A stretch of 64,000 nt of DNA from Lentzea cavernae (GTDB taxonomy: Bacteria > Actinomycetota > Actinomycetes > Mycobacteriales > Pseudonocardiaceae). A program made the position numbers and the translations under genes. The stretch covers positions 1 to 64,000 of the forward strand of contig NZ_BNAR01000024.1 in the NCBI RefSeq assembly GCF_014653695.1, in the 5' to 3' direction. The notes beneath the pieces are model-generated. The model was not told the origin of the DNA, did no database searches, and was given only the letters and a program-made list of their open reading frames with translations. Every line of letters starts with the position of its first letter. Within the stretch, counting starts at the first letter, position 1. This document shows, piece by piece, positions 1-7,395 of the stretch.

Positions 1-2
1 CC

Positions 3-611
3 CTGCGCGGCCAGGGCGCCCGCGTCATCGTCACCGAGATCGACCCGATCTGCGCCCTGCAGGCCGCCATGGACGGCTACCAGGTCGCGCGCCTCGAGTC
101 GGTCCTGCCGACCGCCGACATCATCATCACGACGACGGGCAACAAGAACGTCGTCACCGCCGACCACATGGCGCAGATGAAGCACCAGGCGATCCTCGGC
201 AACGTCGGCCACTTCGACAACGAGCTCGACATGGCAGGCCTCGCCCGCTACCCCGGCATCCGCAAGAACAACATCAAGCCGCAGGTCGACGAGTGGGTCT
301 TCCCGTCGGGCCGCACGATCATCGTGCTGTCCGAGGGCCGCCTGATGAACCTGGGCAACGCCACGGGCCACCCGTCGTTCGTGATGTCGAACTCCTTCTC
401 GAACCAGGTGATCGCTCAGATCGAGCTGTTCACCAAGTTCAAGGAGTACGACAACGAGGTCTACCGCCTGCCCAAGGTGCTGGACGAGAAGGTCGCGCGC
501 ATCCACCTGGAGGCGCTGGGCGGCGAGCTCACCAAGCTCACCAAGGACCAGGCCGAGTACATCGACGTCGACGTCGAGGGCCCGTTCAAGCCCGAGCACT
601 ACCGCTACTGA
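3..611 (+). CDS. ahcY: Adenosylhomocysteinase, C-terminal part (5' end outside window)
   Basis: This is the C-terminal ~200 residues of S-adenosylhomocysteine hydrolase, the cytosolic NAD-dependent enzyme that splits S-adenosylhomocysteine into adenosine and homocysteine in the activated methyl cycle. The frame is open from the window edge, so the gene is partial. Visible family features are the NAD-domain stretch with EIDPICALQA, TTTGNKNV and the GNVGHFDNE motif, then NATGHPSFVMS, and the C-terminal FKPEHYRY, where the conserved Lys and Tyr complete the NAD site of the neighbouring subunit. A 15-bp hairpin follows the stop. In M. tuberculosis the homologue (Rv3248c) sits next to tmk; here about 6 kb of accessory DNA separates them. 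Identification is near certain. Confidence 0.97.
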   Translation: MRGQGARVIVTEIDPICALQAAMDGYQVARLESVLPTADIIITTTGNKNVVTADHMAQMKHQAILGNVGHFDNELDMAGLARYPGIRKNNIKPQVDEWVFPSGRTIIVLSEGRLMNLGNATGHPSFVMSNSFSNQVIAQIELFTKFKEYDNEVYRLPKVLDEKVARIHLEALGGELTKLTKDQAEYIDVDVEGPFKPEHYRY

Positions 612-622
612 TCTCTGTTTTT

Positions 623-657
623 CAGGGGCCTCCCGCGCGCGTCGCGGGAGGCCCCTG
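623..657 (+). terminator. Strong hairpin terminator after ahcY
   Basis: A perfect 15-bp inverted repeat (623-637 with 643-657) with a 5-nt loop is followed by TGTTTTCAT. It starts 12 nt after the ahcY stop. The next gene's ATG lies only 5 nt beyond the hairpin, and the only GGGAGG-like ribosome site for it (645-650) is inside the 3' arm. Confidence 0.8.
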
Positions 658-662
658 TTTTC

Positions 663-1133
663 ATGTTCGTCGTGGGATTCTTCGGCACGTACGCCTACGA
701 GCACGGTTCCTGGAAGACGCTGTCCGAGGGCGAGCTCCCGCCCCTCGCGGAGCCGTCGCTGTGGATCGACATCCACGACAGCGACATCACCTCGGTCGTC
801 TACACCCCGGCCGGCACCGGTTCGGGCGTCGCCTACCTGGGCCTGACGCCCCGCACTTACTTCGAGAACCCCAACGCCTCCGACCCGACGGACGTGCTGC
901 GCGAGGCCGCCGGTCTGGCGGCGTGGTGGGGGCTGCTCAACCCCGACGGGGACGTCCCGGCCAAGCAGGCCGAGCTGCTCGCCTACCTCGCCGAGGACGA
1001 GGACCCGCACGGGTTCGAGTGGAACGAGGGGGAGGACGTCGACGACATCGACGACGGTGAGGTGTTCGTCGAGGTCAAGACGCGGCGGTTCCTGGTGGCG
1101 CTGGGTCTGCCGGTGCCGGCCGAACTCGGCTGA
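663..1133 (+). CDS. Acidic hypothetical protein, first gene of toxin-immunity cluster
   Basis: This encodes 156 residues with no signal peptide or membrane segment. It is markedly acidic, with a run rich in Glu and Asp around residues 112-140 (EDEDPHGFEWNEGEDVDDIDD). I do not recognise the family. Its TGA is immediately followed by the GTG of the deaminase gene, so the two are probably co-transcribed and translationally coupled. The size, acidity and position beside a deaminase/Imm1 pair would suit an immunity-like or adaptor protein, but that is inference only; it may equally be an ordinary gene downstream of ahcY. The ATG is 5 nt after the ahcY terminator hairpin, whose 3' arm holds the only GGGAGG-like site, so the true start or promoter is uncertain. 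Confidence 0.7.
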   Translation: MFVVGFFGTYAYEHGSWKTLSEGELPPLAEPSLWIDIHDSDITSVVYTPAGTGSGVAYLGLTPRTYFENPNASDPTDVLREAAGLAAWWGLLNPDGDVPAKQAELLAYLAEDEDPHGFEWNEGEDVDDIDDGEVFVEVKTRRFLVALGLPVPAELG

Positions 1134-1832
1134 GTGGCCGTGGCCACGCTCGGAGACGTGATCGCCGCGCTCCGCGCCAGCCTGGAGCGGCTGCCGTTCA
1201 CCGAGCTGGCCGATGCACTCGATGCTGCCGAGGAAGCACGCAGCCTCGTCGAACAGGTCGCGGAAGGAAGCGACCAAGCCGAACTCCACCAGGTGCTCGG
1301 GTGGTTCGGACAGGTCACCGCCGGAATCGATGAGCTGCAGCGGAAAGTTTCCGCGATTCACTCAGACGTGACGGCTGTGGCAAACCGCTTGGAGGGCACA
1401 GGCAAGGCAGATGAGCCGCTGCCGCCGGCTCCGGCTGACCCGAACCGATCCAGGGGCGCACTGCTGAGCAAGCTGCCTGACCGTGAAGGTGGGAAGACGT
1501 CGGGAATCTGGGTCGATGAGAGCGGCGCCGAACACGCCATCGTCAGCGGCGAACACGACTGGCAGCAGGCGCGCGATGTGTTGGCAGAACTGCGAATCGG
1601 TCCTGCCCGAGGCACGTTGTGGGTGGCCGCTCACGTCGAGGTCAAGCTCGCTGCCATGCTCAGAGGTCTTGCCGCGAAGGACGTTACGCTCGCCGTGAAC
1701 AACGAGCCTTGCAATGAAGGCCGGTGGTCGTGCGACCGACTTCTGTCGAGGATCCTCAAGCCAGGTCAGACCGTGACGATCTACTGGCCTGGCGGCAGTC
1801 AGAGCTACCGGGGAAAGGAAGTTCAGAATTGA
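1134..1832 (+). CDS. DddA-like (SCP1.201-like) cytidine-deaminase toxin
   Basis: A compact 232-residue predicted deaminase toxin. Residues 1-90 are helical and heptad-like (e.g. IDELQRKVSAIHSDV) and resemble the short helical pre-toxin segments of actinobacterial polymorphic toxins; residues 90-108 are a Pro/Ala-rich linker. Residues ~108-230 match the SCP1.201-like deaminase family that includes Burkholderia DddA: zinc ligand and proton shuttle HVE (H167, E169), NNEPC (C193) and C200, then LLSRILKPGQTVTIYWP. All expected zinc and catalytic residues are present. The family deaminates cytosine in DNA and is normally deployed between competing bacteria. No signal peptide is present, so export would need ESX/T7SS or an unknown route, or the protein may act inside the cell. 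Codons are less G/C-biased at third position than in the neighbours, consistent with transfer. GTG start directly abuts the preceding stop; a second GTG lies two codons on. Confidence 0.85.
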   Translation: MAVATLGDVIAALRASLERLPFTELADALDAAEEARSLVEQVAEGSDQAELHQVLGWFGQVTAGIDELQRKVSAIHSDVTAVANRLEGTGKADEPLPPAPADPNRSRGALLSKLPDREGGKTSGIWVDESGAEHAIVSGEHDWQQARDVLAELRIGPARGTLWVAAHVEVKLAAMLRGLAAKDVTLAVNNEPCNEGRWSCDRLLSRILKPGQTVTIYWPGGSQSYRGKEVQN

Positions 1833-2254
1833 GCTACGTCCTGGAGGCTTCGTACAAGCACGGTGCAGGTGTGAGCCTGCTGCGCACCGATGACGACATC
1901 GAAGCCTTTCTCGCGGAGCTTCTGAACGCAGGGCCGGACTACCAGTCGGCGACGGTCTACGCCGTGGACGAGTCCGTTGACGAGGACCCGACGCATGAGT
2001 TGGTGGTCGGCGTCGACCAGGCCACTGGGCTCGGGGCCGTCCGCTACGCCGGTGATGACGGTGAGTGGTTCAGCAAGGGCGAGCAGGTCAACCCGAATGG
2101 TGTGCGCTACCTCTACTTCGGGACGGCGCACGAGTTTCCGGCTGACTCCGAAGTGCCCGTCGGCCAGGTGCAGCAGGTTCTCCGCGAACTGCTGGCGAAC
2201 GGCGGGACACGACCAGAAGGAGCGAGGTGGCAGGCGCCTACCGAGCTTGGATGA
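1829..2254 (+). CDS. Imm1-family immunity protein for the deaminase
   Basis: This encodes 141 residues resembling the Imm1 family, which classically accompanies SCP1.201-like deaminase toxins. The expected architecture is visible: an N-terminal strand-helix region (LLRTDDDIEAFLAEL), a central segment with the HELVVGVDQATGLGAVRY stretch, and a C-terminal part with G-VRYLYFGTAHEFP followed by VGQVQQVLRELLANGGTRP. The chosen start is TTG at 1829, which overlaps the toxin stop (TTGA) and has an AAAGGAAG ribosome site 7-8 nt upstream; upstream in-frame starts would run deep into the toxin gene. Overlap and order (toxin, then immunity) argue for coupled translation so that the antidote is always made. 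Its role would be to bind and neutralise the deaminase in the cytosol. Confidence 0.82.
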   Translation: MSYVLEASYKHGAGVSLLRTDDDIEAFLAELLNAGPDYQSATVYAVDESVDEDPTHELVVGVDQATGLGAVRYAGDDGEWFSKGEQVNPNGVRYLYFGTAHEFPADSEVPVGQVQQVLRELLANGGTRPEGARWQAPTELG

Positions 2255-2411
2255 ACGCCTGCCAGGCCCCGACGCTGAACTCCAGCTCGGGGCTTGCGGT
2301 GTTCTTCGAGTCGCGCACGCGGACGGCCTGGGCGAATGCCACCTCGACGCAGTTGCTCCCATCGGTACCACCGCTGTAGCTGCTCTTACGCCAAGTGAAG
2401 TTTCCGGCCAC
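2238..2411 (-). CDS. DUF397 small protein paired with XRE regulator
   Basis: A 57-residue DUF397 protein: TWRKSSYSGG, NCVEVA, VRVRDSKN and a C-terminal FSVGAWQAFI are all hallmarks. DUF397 proteins are almost restricted to actinomycetes and usually lie directly downstream of an XRE regulator with a DUF5753 domain, as here; such pairs include the BldB/WhiJ-like and AbaA-like developmental systems of Streptomyces. The GTG at 2409-2411 is preceded by GGGAGGA, and its start overlaps the 3' end of the XRE gene by 26 nt, so the two are one coupled operon. The 3' end overlaps the end of the convergent Imm1 gene by 17 nt. Confidence 0.88.
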   Translation of the reverse strand: MAGNFTWRKSSYSGGTDGSNCVEVAFAQAVRVRDSKNTASPELEFSVGAWQAFIQAR

Positions 2412-3237
2412 TGAGGTCCTCCCGCGATCGGCTGGCGAGGTCCGCCACCATCGACCGCGATTGTTCCTCATCGAGTGCGAGCGCATCCAGGTGCGCGAAG
2501 ATCGTCCTGCAGTGCTTGATCCCTGCCAGGTCCTGCACGAACACCTGCGCGAGATCCGACTCCGTGTAGGCCGTGCTGGCGCGTTTCTCCCACTCCCACA
2601 GCACGTAGTTGGCCGAGAAGACTCCTGCCATGCCGATCGACGCGGGCACGATCCGGATGACGTGCGTGTGGAAGAGCAGCCGCATGAGCTGGTCCTCCAC
2701 GACCTCGTCGCTGCCGACCTTGAACCTCAGCGCGTGCTCGTGGATGTAGAAGGTGCACTGCGGGCGGTCGTGCCGCCGGAGGATCGCCTGCCGCTCGATT
2801 CGGAAGCGGACGTTCCTCTCGATCACGTCCGCGGCGGCGAGGCGTGCCTCGAACAGCGCGATCGCGTACTCCTCCGACTGCACGAGGCCGGGCAGCGACG
2901 TCAGGTCGTAGCTGGTGATCTTGTCGGCCGTCGACTCGGCCATCGACATCGTGCGCAGGTTGTCGGGCACTTGGACGAAGTAGGGGTTGAAGGCTGACCT
3001 GTACCTGTTCAGGAAGTCCTCGATGAAGGCCTGGCTGCGCCCGCACCGCCCCAGGTACTGGATGATGTCGATCTCGGTCGCCCGGACCTTGCCGTGCTCG
3101 ATGTTCGAGACCTTCCCCGGATCCCAGCCGAGCATCTTGGCGATCTTGCGCGCGCGGAAGGTCGTCCAGCGCTCTCGGATCTGGCGCAGCTCATCGCCCA
3201 GGTCGCGGCTGTACGGAGTGGATGGATCGCCGTTCAT
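2386..3237 (-). CDS. XRE-family regulator with DUF5753 domain
   Basis: A 283-residue regulator. Residues ~10-70 form a helix-turn-helix (LGDELRQIRER, ARKIAKMLGWDPGKVSNIEHGK); residues ~100-275 are the DUF5753 ligand or partner domain (LPGLVQSEEYA, RQAILRR, FYIHEHALRFKVGS, RIVPASIGMAG, FVEYWEW-like YVLWEWEK). ATG at 3235-3237 is used; 90 nt separate it from the divergent TerD-type gene, leaving room for a shared promoter. Together with the overlapping DUF397 gene it makes the standard actinomycete XRE/DUF397 unit, proposed in Streptomyces to control development or secondary metabolism. The target here is unknown; adjacency to the toxin pair and the divergent gene is only suggestive. Confidence 0.92.
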   Translation of the reverse strand: MNGDPSTPYSRDLGDELRQIRERWTTFRARKIAKMLGWDPGKVSNIEHGKVRATEIDIIQYLGRCGRSQAFIEDFLNRYRSAFNPYFVQVPDNLRTMSMAESTADKITSYDLTSLPGLVQSEEYAIALFEARLAAADVIERNVRFRIERQAILRRHDRPQCTFYIHEHALRFKVGSDEVVEDQLMRLLFHTHVIRIVPASIGMAGVFSANYVLWEWEKRASTAYTESDLAQVFVQDLAGIKHCRTIFAHLDALALDEEQSRSMVADLASRSREDLSGRKLHLA

Positions 3238-3327
3238 GCAGTCTGACGTTAGGCGTTGGAGACCGAACAACATCCTGCCCGAACGGGTGGATTCGAACTC
3301 GGTTGACGTGCGGGTTTTACTGTCCGA

Positions 3328-5370
3328 GTGCGGACGACCATCATCAAGAAGACCCTGCGCGTGCCCACTTCGGACGGTGCGCCGGGTGACGGCGCCCCGG
3401 TCGCGCGCCAGTTGGACGCCGCGCTGATCAGGTCCGGCTTCAAAGCGAGCCGTGACCTGCTCGAACACGTCTCCGGCCTGGCCGGTGCCGAGGAGTTCGC
3501 CGCTGAGGTCGTCCGGGCGGTGAAGGACCTGATCGGGGCGCGCGGGCAGCACAACCCGTACTTCAAGGACTTCCCGCACAACGTGCCGAACAACATCACG
3601 TTCTGGTGGGAGTGCGTGCGCGACGCGGTGGAGCAGGGCGTCGAGCCCACCGGCAACCTCCTCGACCTGCCCAAGTACGGCCGGGTCCAGCACTCCTACG
3701 AGGAGATGCTCGCGGCGCACGACGAGCTGATCCCGTCGCTGAAGGACCGCGTCACGGTCGTGCACCTCGGTGGCACGCTCGATGAGGAGGTGCAGCGGCT
3801 CTTCGAGGAGCTCGCGACGAGCCCGATCCCGTTGGCGGAGAACGACAGGGCGTTGCTCGGCGAGCTGGCCGTGCTCGCGGCCGACGGCGAGTTCGACGTG
3901 CCGGTGCGGGAGAACCGCGCGATCCTCAACGCCGCCCGTCTCGTCGCACAGAGGCCGCTGCAGGACGTCGACACCGTCACGGACGTGCTTCGCGCAGCGG
4001 CCGAGGCCTCCGGGGGAGACGTCACGCTGAAGGAGCCGACGCGTTTCCGGTCGTTCCGCCGGCCTGAGCGCAGGGCGTTGCTCGGTGCGTTGGACGAGGT
4101 CGCGGCGAGCAAGCTCGGGGACGTCGGCCAGAACCGCGAGGCGTGGAAGCGGCTCGGCGAGCGGTTGCACCCGCACGAGCACCCGTTCGAACGGGCGCAG
4201 GACGTGTTCGCGGTGGCGCGCGGGGAGAAGGTCGCGCGGTCGTTCGCCGGGCAGGTCGAGGTGGCGTTCGCGGAGGGGGACACCGCGCGTGCGGTCGGCA
4301 TCCTCGCCAACGCGCCGGGCCTGTTGCTGCGTCAGGTCGACCGGCTTCTCCGCAACGGTGCCCAGGACCTCGCCGTGCACGTCAGGGCAGCTGTGCCCGA
4401 GGTGTCCAGTCGCGTGCTCGTCTCGGTGCTGGAGCACCTGGAGAACCGCACCACGCCGGACACCGCTCGCGTCTTCGCGACGCGTGCGCGCAAGGTGTGG
4501 ATCGCCGACGACGACCGCGAGCCGTTGGACCCGGTCGCGGTGGCGGAGATCGTCGAGGTGGTCGAGGACGAGCTGGTCAGCAGGCTCCCCGACTACTCCG
4601 AACTCGCCGTGGACGACGAGGTGCTCGACGTCGTGGTGCCGCTCACCGGCACCGAGGAGGGCTTCGGGGTGCTCCCGCGCGGGTCGAAGCTCTCGTTCGA
4701 CGGCGACGTGCTGCGGTTCTTCGTGCACTGGCGGCAGCACGCGAAGCGGACCGACTACGACCTGTCCGCGGTGCTGCTCGACGAGAAGTTCGCATACCGG
4801 GGCCAGGTGTCGTGGACGCAGCTGAAGGACGGTGGCGTCGTCCACTCGGGTGACGTCACGGACGCCCCGAACGGTGCGACGGAGTTCATCGACGTGCAGC
4901 GCGTCAAGGCGAACGCCAAGTACGTGGTGCCGCAGGTGAACATCTACTCGGGCGAGGGTTTCGACGACGTCGCCGAGTCGATGTTCGGGTTCATGAGCCG
5001 CGACCTGGACCAGATGGGCAAGCCGTTCGAGCCGAGCACGGTGCGAGCACGTTCCTCCATGCGCGGCAAGGGAAAGGTCGCGCTGCCGGTGATGTTCGAA
5101 CGCGAGGGCGACACCTGGTCCGGCACGTGGCTGCACCTCTACCTGCGCGGTTCGTCCTGGGGCAACCGGGTCGAGGAGAACCGCGACATCGTCAAGTTGA
5201 TCGCCGCGGCGGCGTTGCGGCGCAAGTACTTCACCGTGGCGAGGCTGCGGGACCTGTTCGCGCGCAAGGGATCCACAGTGGACGCACCGGTGATCCGCGT
5301 CGGGCTGGCGCAGGACGAGACCGGAACCGTCACCACGGTGTCGGAACTCGGGAAACTGCTGTCGGACTGA
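3328..5370 (+). CDS. MXAN_6230/SCO0854-like large protein with C-terminal TerD-like domain
   Basis: A 680-residue soluble protein. Residues ~1-430 are a helical region with motifs I associate with the MXAN_6230/SCO0854 family (FRSFRRPERRALLGAL, WKRLGERLHPHEHPF, FAVARG). Residues ~440-610 look like a TerD-type beta-sandwich: SFDGDVLRFFVHWRQH, TDYDLSAVLLDE, QVSWTQLKDGGVVHSGD and YVVPQVNIYSGEGFDD, where the acidic loops would be the calcium sites of TerD proteins. No RING zinc cluster is evident although some relatives carry one. TerD modules occur in bacterial stress and tellurite-resistance systems and, in actinomycetes, in putative conflict or signalling clusters. The GTG start at 3328 lacks a strong ribosome site. 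It is divergent from the XRE/DUF397 pair. Exact role unknown. Confidence 0.72.
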   Translation: MRTTIIKKTLRVPTSDGAPGDGAPVARQLDAALIRSGFKASRDLLEHVSGLAGAEEFAAEVVRAVKDLIGARGQHNPYFKDFPHNVPNNITFWWECVRDAVEQGVEPTGNLLDLPKYGRVQHSYEEMLAAHDELIPSLKDRVTVVHLGGTLDEEVQRLFEELATSPIPLAENDRALLGELAVLAADGEFDVPVRENRAILNAARLVAQRPLQDVDTVTDVLRAAAEASGGDVTLKEPTRFRSFRRPERRALLGALDEVAASKLGDVGQNREAWKRLGERLHPHEHPFERAQDVFAVARGEKVARSFAGQVEVAFAEGDTARAVGILANAPGLLLRQVDRLLRNGAQDLAVHVRAAVPEVSSRVLVSVLEHLENRTTPDTARVFATRARKVWIADDDREPLDPVAVAEIVEVVEDELVSRLPDYSELAVDDEVLDVVVPLTGTEEGFGVLPRGSKLSFDGDVLRFFVHWRQHAKRTDYDLSAVLLDEKFAYRGQVSWTQLKDGGVVHSGDVTDAPNGATEFIDVQRVKANAKYVVPQVNIYSGEGFDDVAESMFGFMSRDLDQMGKPFEPSTVRARSSMRGKGKVALPVMFEREGDTWSGTWLHLYLRGSSWGNRVEENRDIVKLIAAAALRRKYFTVARLRDLFARKGSTVDAPVIRVGLAQDETGTVTTVSELGKLLSD

Positions 5371-5563
5371 CAGCCATCACTGCTAACGTGACCCACGCGA
5401 GGCCATGAGAGGGCTTCCTCCTAAATCCGGAACCGGAATGCTCTTCGGAGCGCCGGTCTTTAGCCCCCTCGCTTTCCTCGCGCTCACTCAGGCGACGTGT
5501 GTCCGCGAAAAGCGCGGACCGCGTCGCTCGCGGTGTCCTCTGGGGACGCCCCAGACCCCGGGT
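5371..5563. other. Convergent intergenic region with hairpins
   Basis: No gene is evident between the two convergent stops. It holds a 7-bp hairpin (5501-5507 with 5513-5519), a second one TCTGGGG-acg-CCCCAGA (5539-5555) and an overlapping alternative AGACCC/GGGTCT fold (5553-5565). None has a T-tract; together they may terminate transcription from both sides. Confidence 0.45.
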
Positions 5564-6532
5564 CTAACTCCACTCGACGGCGATGCCCGCGATCCCCGGC
5601 CCGACGTCGCCGAAGTACGCGCTGACGACGCCGCCGAGCCCGCACACGAGCTCGTCGACGTCGACGGGCGTCGCGTCGGCCGAGGCCAGGAACTGCTTCA
5701 TGCAGCGCGCGGGCATCGCCCGCCGGTGGAACGAGAGCTGCACCAGGTACGAGCCGCAGGTGTCGCGGAACGTCCGGTGGTGGCCCGGCGTCGCGTTCCC
5801 GGTGTCGTCGACGATCGTGAAGCTGAAGACGTGCTCCTCGCCCGCCGCGAGCCGCCGGTCGAACAGCATCTCCACGGCGAGGTTGCGGGAAGCGCTTTCC
5901 CTGCGCAGGCGCCCCTGCCGGCAGCCTTCGCCCGCTCTCACCATCGCGTTCTCGATCAGCGAGCCCTCGTCGCCGTGGTGCATCGCCAGGTACCGGTCCG
6001 GTCCCTGCCGTGTCGCGCGCACGACCAGCCGTGTGGTGATGGAGCGCTGCTCGCGGTGCATGCCTATCTGGACGGTGTCGTGCACGGAGAGCACTTCGAG
6101 GTCGGCGTTGCCCCTCGCGGCCTCTGGTACGGACTCGAACGATGCGAGCAGCGGTGCGGACTCCGGCCAGGTGGCGACCGGGCGCGGGGCGTAGGTGTTC
6201 GCGTTGCGCGGGCCGATGAGGTCCAACAAGGACGATGGCGGCAGGCGCAACACGGTCTCGAGCGCGCGCACCGTGCTGATGGCGCGCGGCACCTCGGGAT
6301 GGCGCAGACCGCGTTGCCAGTACGAGAGCGTCGACTGGCCCACTTGGACACCCAGTTGCTCGAGATGAGCGCGCAGCCGTGCGAGCGAGAGGCCACGATG
6401 GGCGATTGCCTCGCGCAACGCGCGGTGGAAAGGCCCGTAGCGCAGCGTCTCGGTGAGTGGGGTCGGCAGACCCCCGGTCGGGTGCCCGATCGGTTCGTCG
6501 ACCGACCCGGCGTGCCCGGAATCCGCGGCCAC
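5564..6532 (-). CDS. XRE-family transcriptional regulator, long C-terminal domain
   Basis: This encodes 322 residues. Residues ~33-100 form a helix-turn-helix: FHRALREAIAHRGLSLARL, then VGQSTLSYWQRGLRHPEVP, which is the recognition-helix region, then RALETVLRLPPSSLL. The remaining ~220 residues form a mostly beta-rich domain that I cannot assign; they contain EVLSVHDTVQIG, a paired RLVVRAT / YLAMHH segment and EHVFSFTIVDDTGN. Similar proteins are common in Streptomyces and Pseudonocardiales as uncharacterised regulators. GTG at 6530-6532 is the chosen start. It is divergent from tmk across 144 bp. Target genes cannot be read from the sequence. Confidence 0.8.
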   Translation of the reverse strand: MAADSGHAGSVDEPIGHPTGGLPTPLTETLRYGPFHRALREAIAHRGLSLARLRAHLEQLGVQVGQSTLSYWQRGLRHPEVPRAISTVRALETVLRLPPSSLLDLIGPRNANTYAPRPVATWPESAPLLASFESVPEAARGNADLEVLSVHDTVQIGMHREQRSITTRLVVRATRQGPDRYLAMHHGDEGSLIENAMVRAGEGCRQGRLRRESASRNLAVEMLFDRRLAAGEEHVFSFTIVDDTGNATPGHHRTFRDTCGSYLVQLSFHRRAMPARCMKQFLASADATPVDVDELVCGLGGVVSAYFGDVGPGIAGIAVEWS

Positions 6533-6664
6533 CGCGGCACCTACCCTTCACACACGCGCCGTGTGACTGTTCACCGTAGTCACTCGTTCTGGTGATCGAA
6601 AGATCGGATTTCGCCCGTGTGGGGGACGTGCTGCGGCCGTGTGAGTGGTCGGAACCGGTCCAGT

Positions 6665-6670
6665 TAGGGT
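6665..6670 (+). promoter_or_regulatory. Putative -10 element for leaderless tmk transcript
   Basis: TAGGGT sits 6 nt before the tmk GTG, the TANNNT-N6/7-start spacing typical of leaderless actinobacterial messages. No ribosome site precedes the GTG, which fits. Confidence 0.45.
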
Positions 6671-6676
6671 TCTGGC

Positions 6677-7321
6677 GTGGGAAAGCTCGTGGTGATCGAA
6701 GGTCTGGACGGCGCCGGCAAGCGCACGCTCGCGAACGGGTTGACCGGGGTTCTGGCCTCCCAGGGCAGGACCGTGGCGAGCCACGCGTTCCCGCGCTACG
6801 GCCAGAGCGTGCACGCCGACCTGGTCCGCGACGGCCTCTACGGCCGGCTCGGCGACCTCAGCGACTCGGTCTACGGGATGGCCGTGCTCTACGCGCTCGA
6901 CCGGCGCGGCGCGGCCGACGAGATCCGCAAGGACCTCGAGGAGCACGACGTGGTCCTGCTCGACCGGTACGTGGCGTCGAGCGCCGCGTACAGCGCCGCG
7001 CGGCTGCACCAGGACGAGACCGGCGAGTTCGTGCGGTGGGTGCACGAGCTCGAGATCGAACGCTTCGGGCTGCCGGTGCCCGACCTCCACCTGCTGCTGC
7101 GCGTGCCCGTCGAGGTCGCGGCCGAGCGGGCGGCGAAGCGCGAACAGGCCGACGAATCGCGCGCCCGCGACATTTACGAATCCGATGGCTCGCTGCAGGC
7201 CAGATGCGGTGTTGTTTACGACGGATTGGCGAAGATCGGCTGGTTGGCCCCTTGGCAAGTGGTCGACGGGCGGTCAAACGTGAACTTTCATTCGCTTCTG
7301 GAACCGCTCTTCACTCCTTGA
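6677..7321 (+). CDS. tmk: Thymidylate kinase
   Basis: dTMP kinase, 214 residues, converts dTMP to dTDP with ATP in the cytosol. The P-loop EGLDGAGKRT is at residues 8-17, where R replaces the usual S/T after the Lys, as in the mycobacterial enzyme. The DRY-type motif LLDRYVASSAAY lies around residue 95, and the base-binding segment HAFPRYG near residue 37. The region equivalent to the lid (KREQADESRARDIYE) follows around residue 155. GTG at 6677 is the start. In M. tuberculosis tmk (Rv3247c) directly precedes mtrA; here a methyltransferase gene intervenes. Confidence 0.95.
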   Translation: MGKLVVIEGLDGAGKRTLANGLTGVLASQGRTVASHAFPRYGQSVHADLVRDGLYGRLGDLSDSVYGMAVLYALDRRGAADEIRKDLEEHDVVLLDRYVASSAAYSAARLHQDETGEFVRWVHELEIERFGLPVPDLHLLLRVPVEVAAERAAKREQADESRARDIYESDGSLQARCGVVYDGLAKIGWLAPWQVVDGRSNVNFHSLLEPLFTP

Positions 7322-7395
7322 GTGGTCGCTCACGTGCGTACCGATTGACACGATCGAGTGTCCGGATGTCACTGTGAGTGATAGGAGAATCGAAT

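Noticed and set aside
2386..5136. A 916-codon open frame on the minus strand running from the XRE gene across the TerD-type gene
   Set aside because: Only the first-transcribed part downstream of 3237 carries family motifs; the rest is antisense to a gene with clear domains and reads as Arg/Leu/His-rich shadow sequence.
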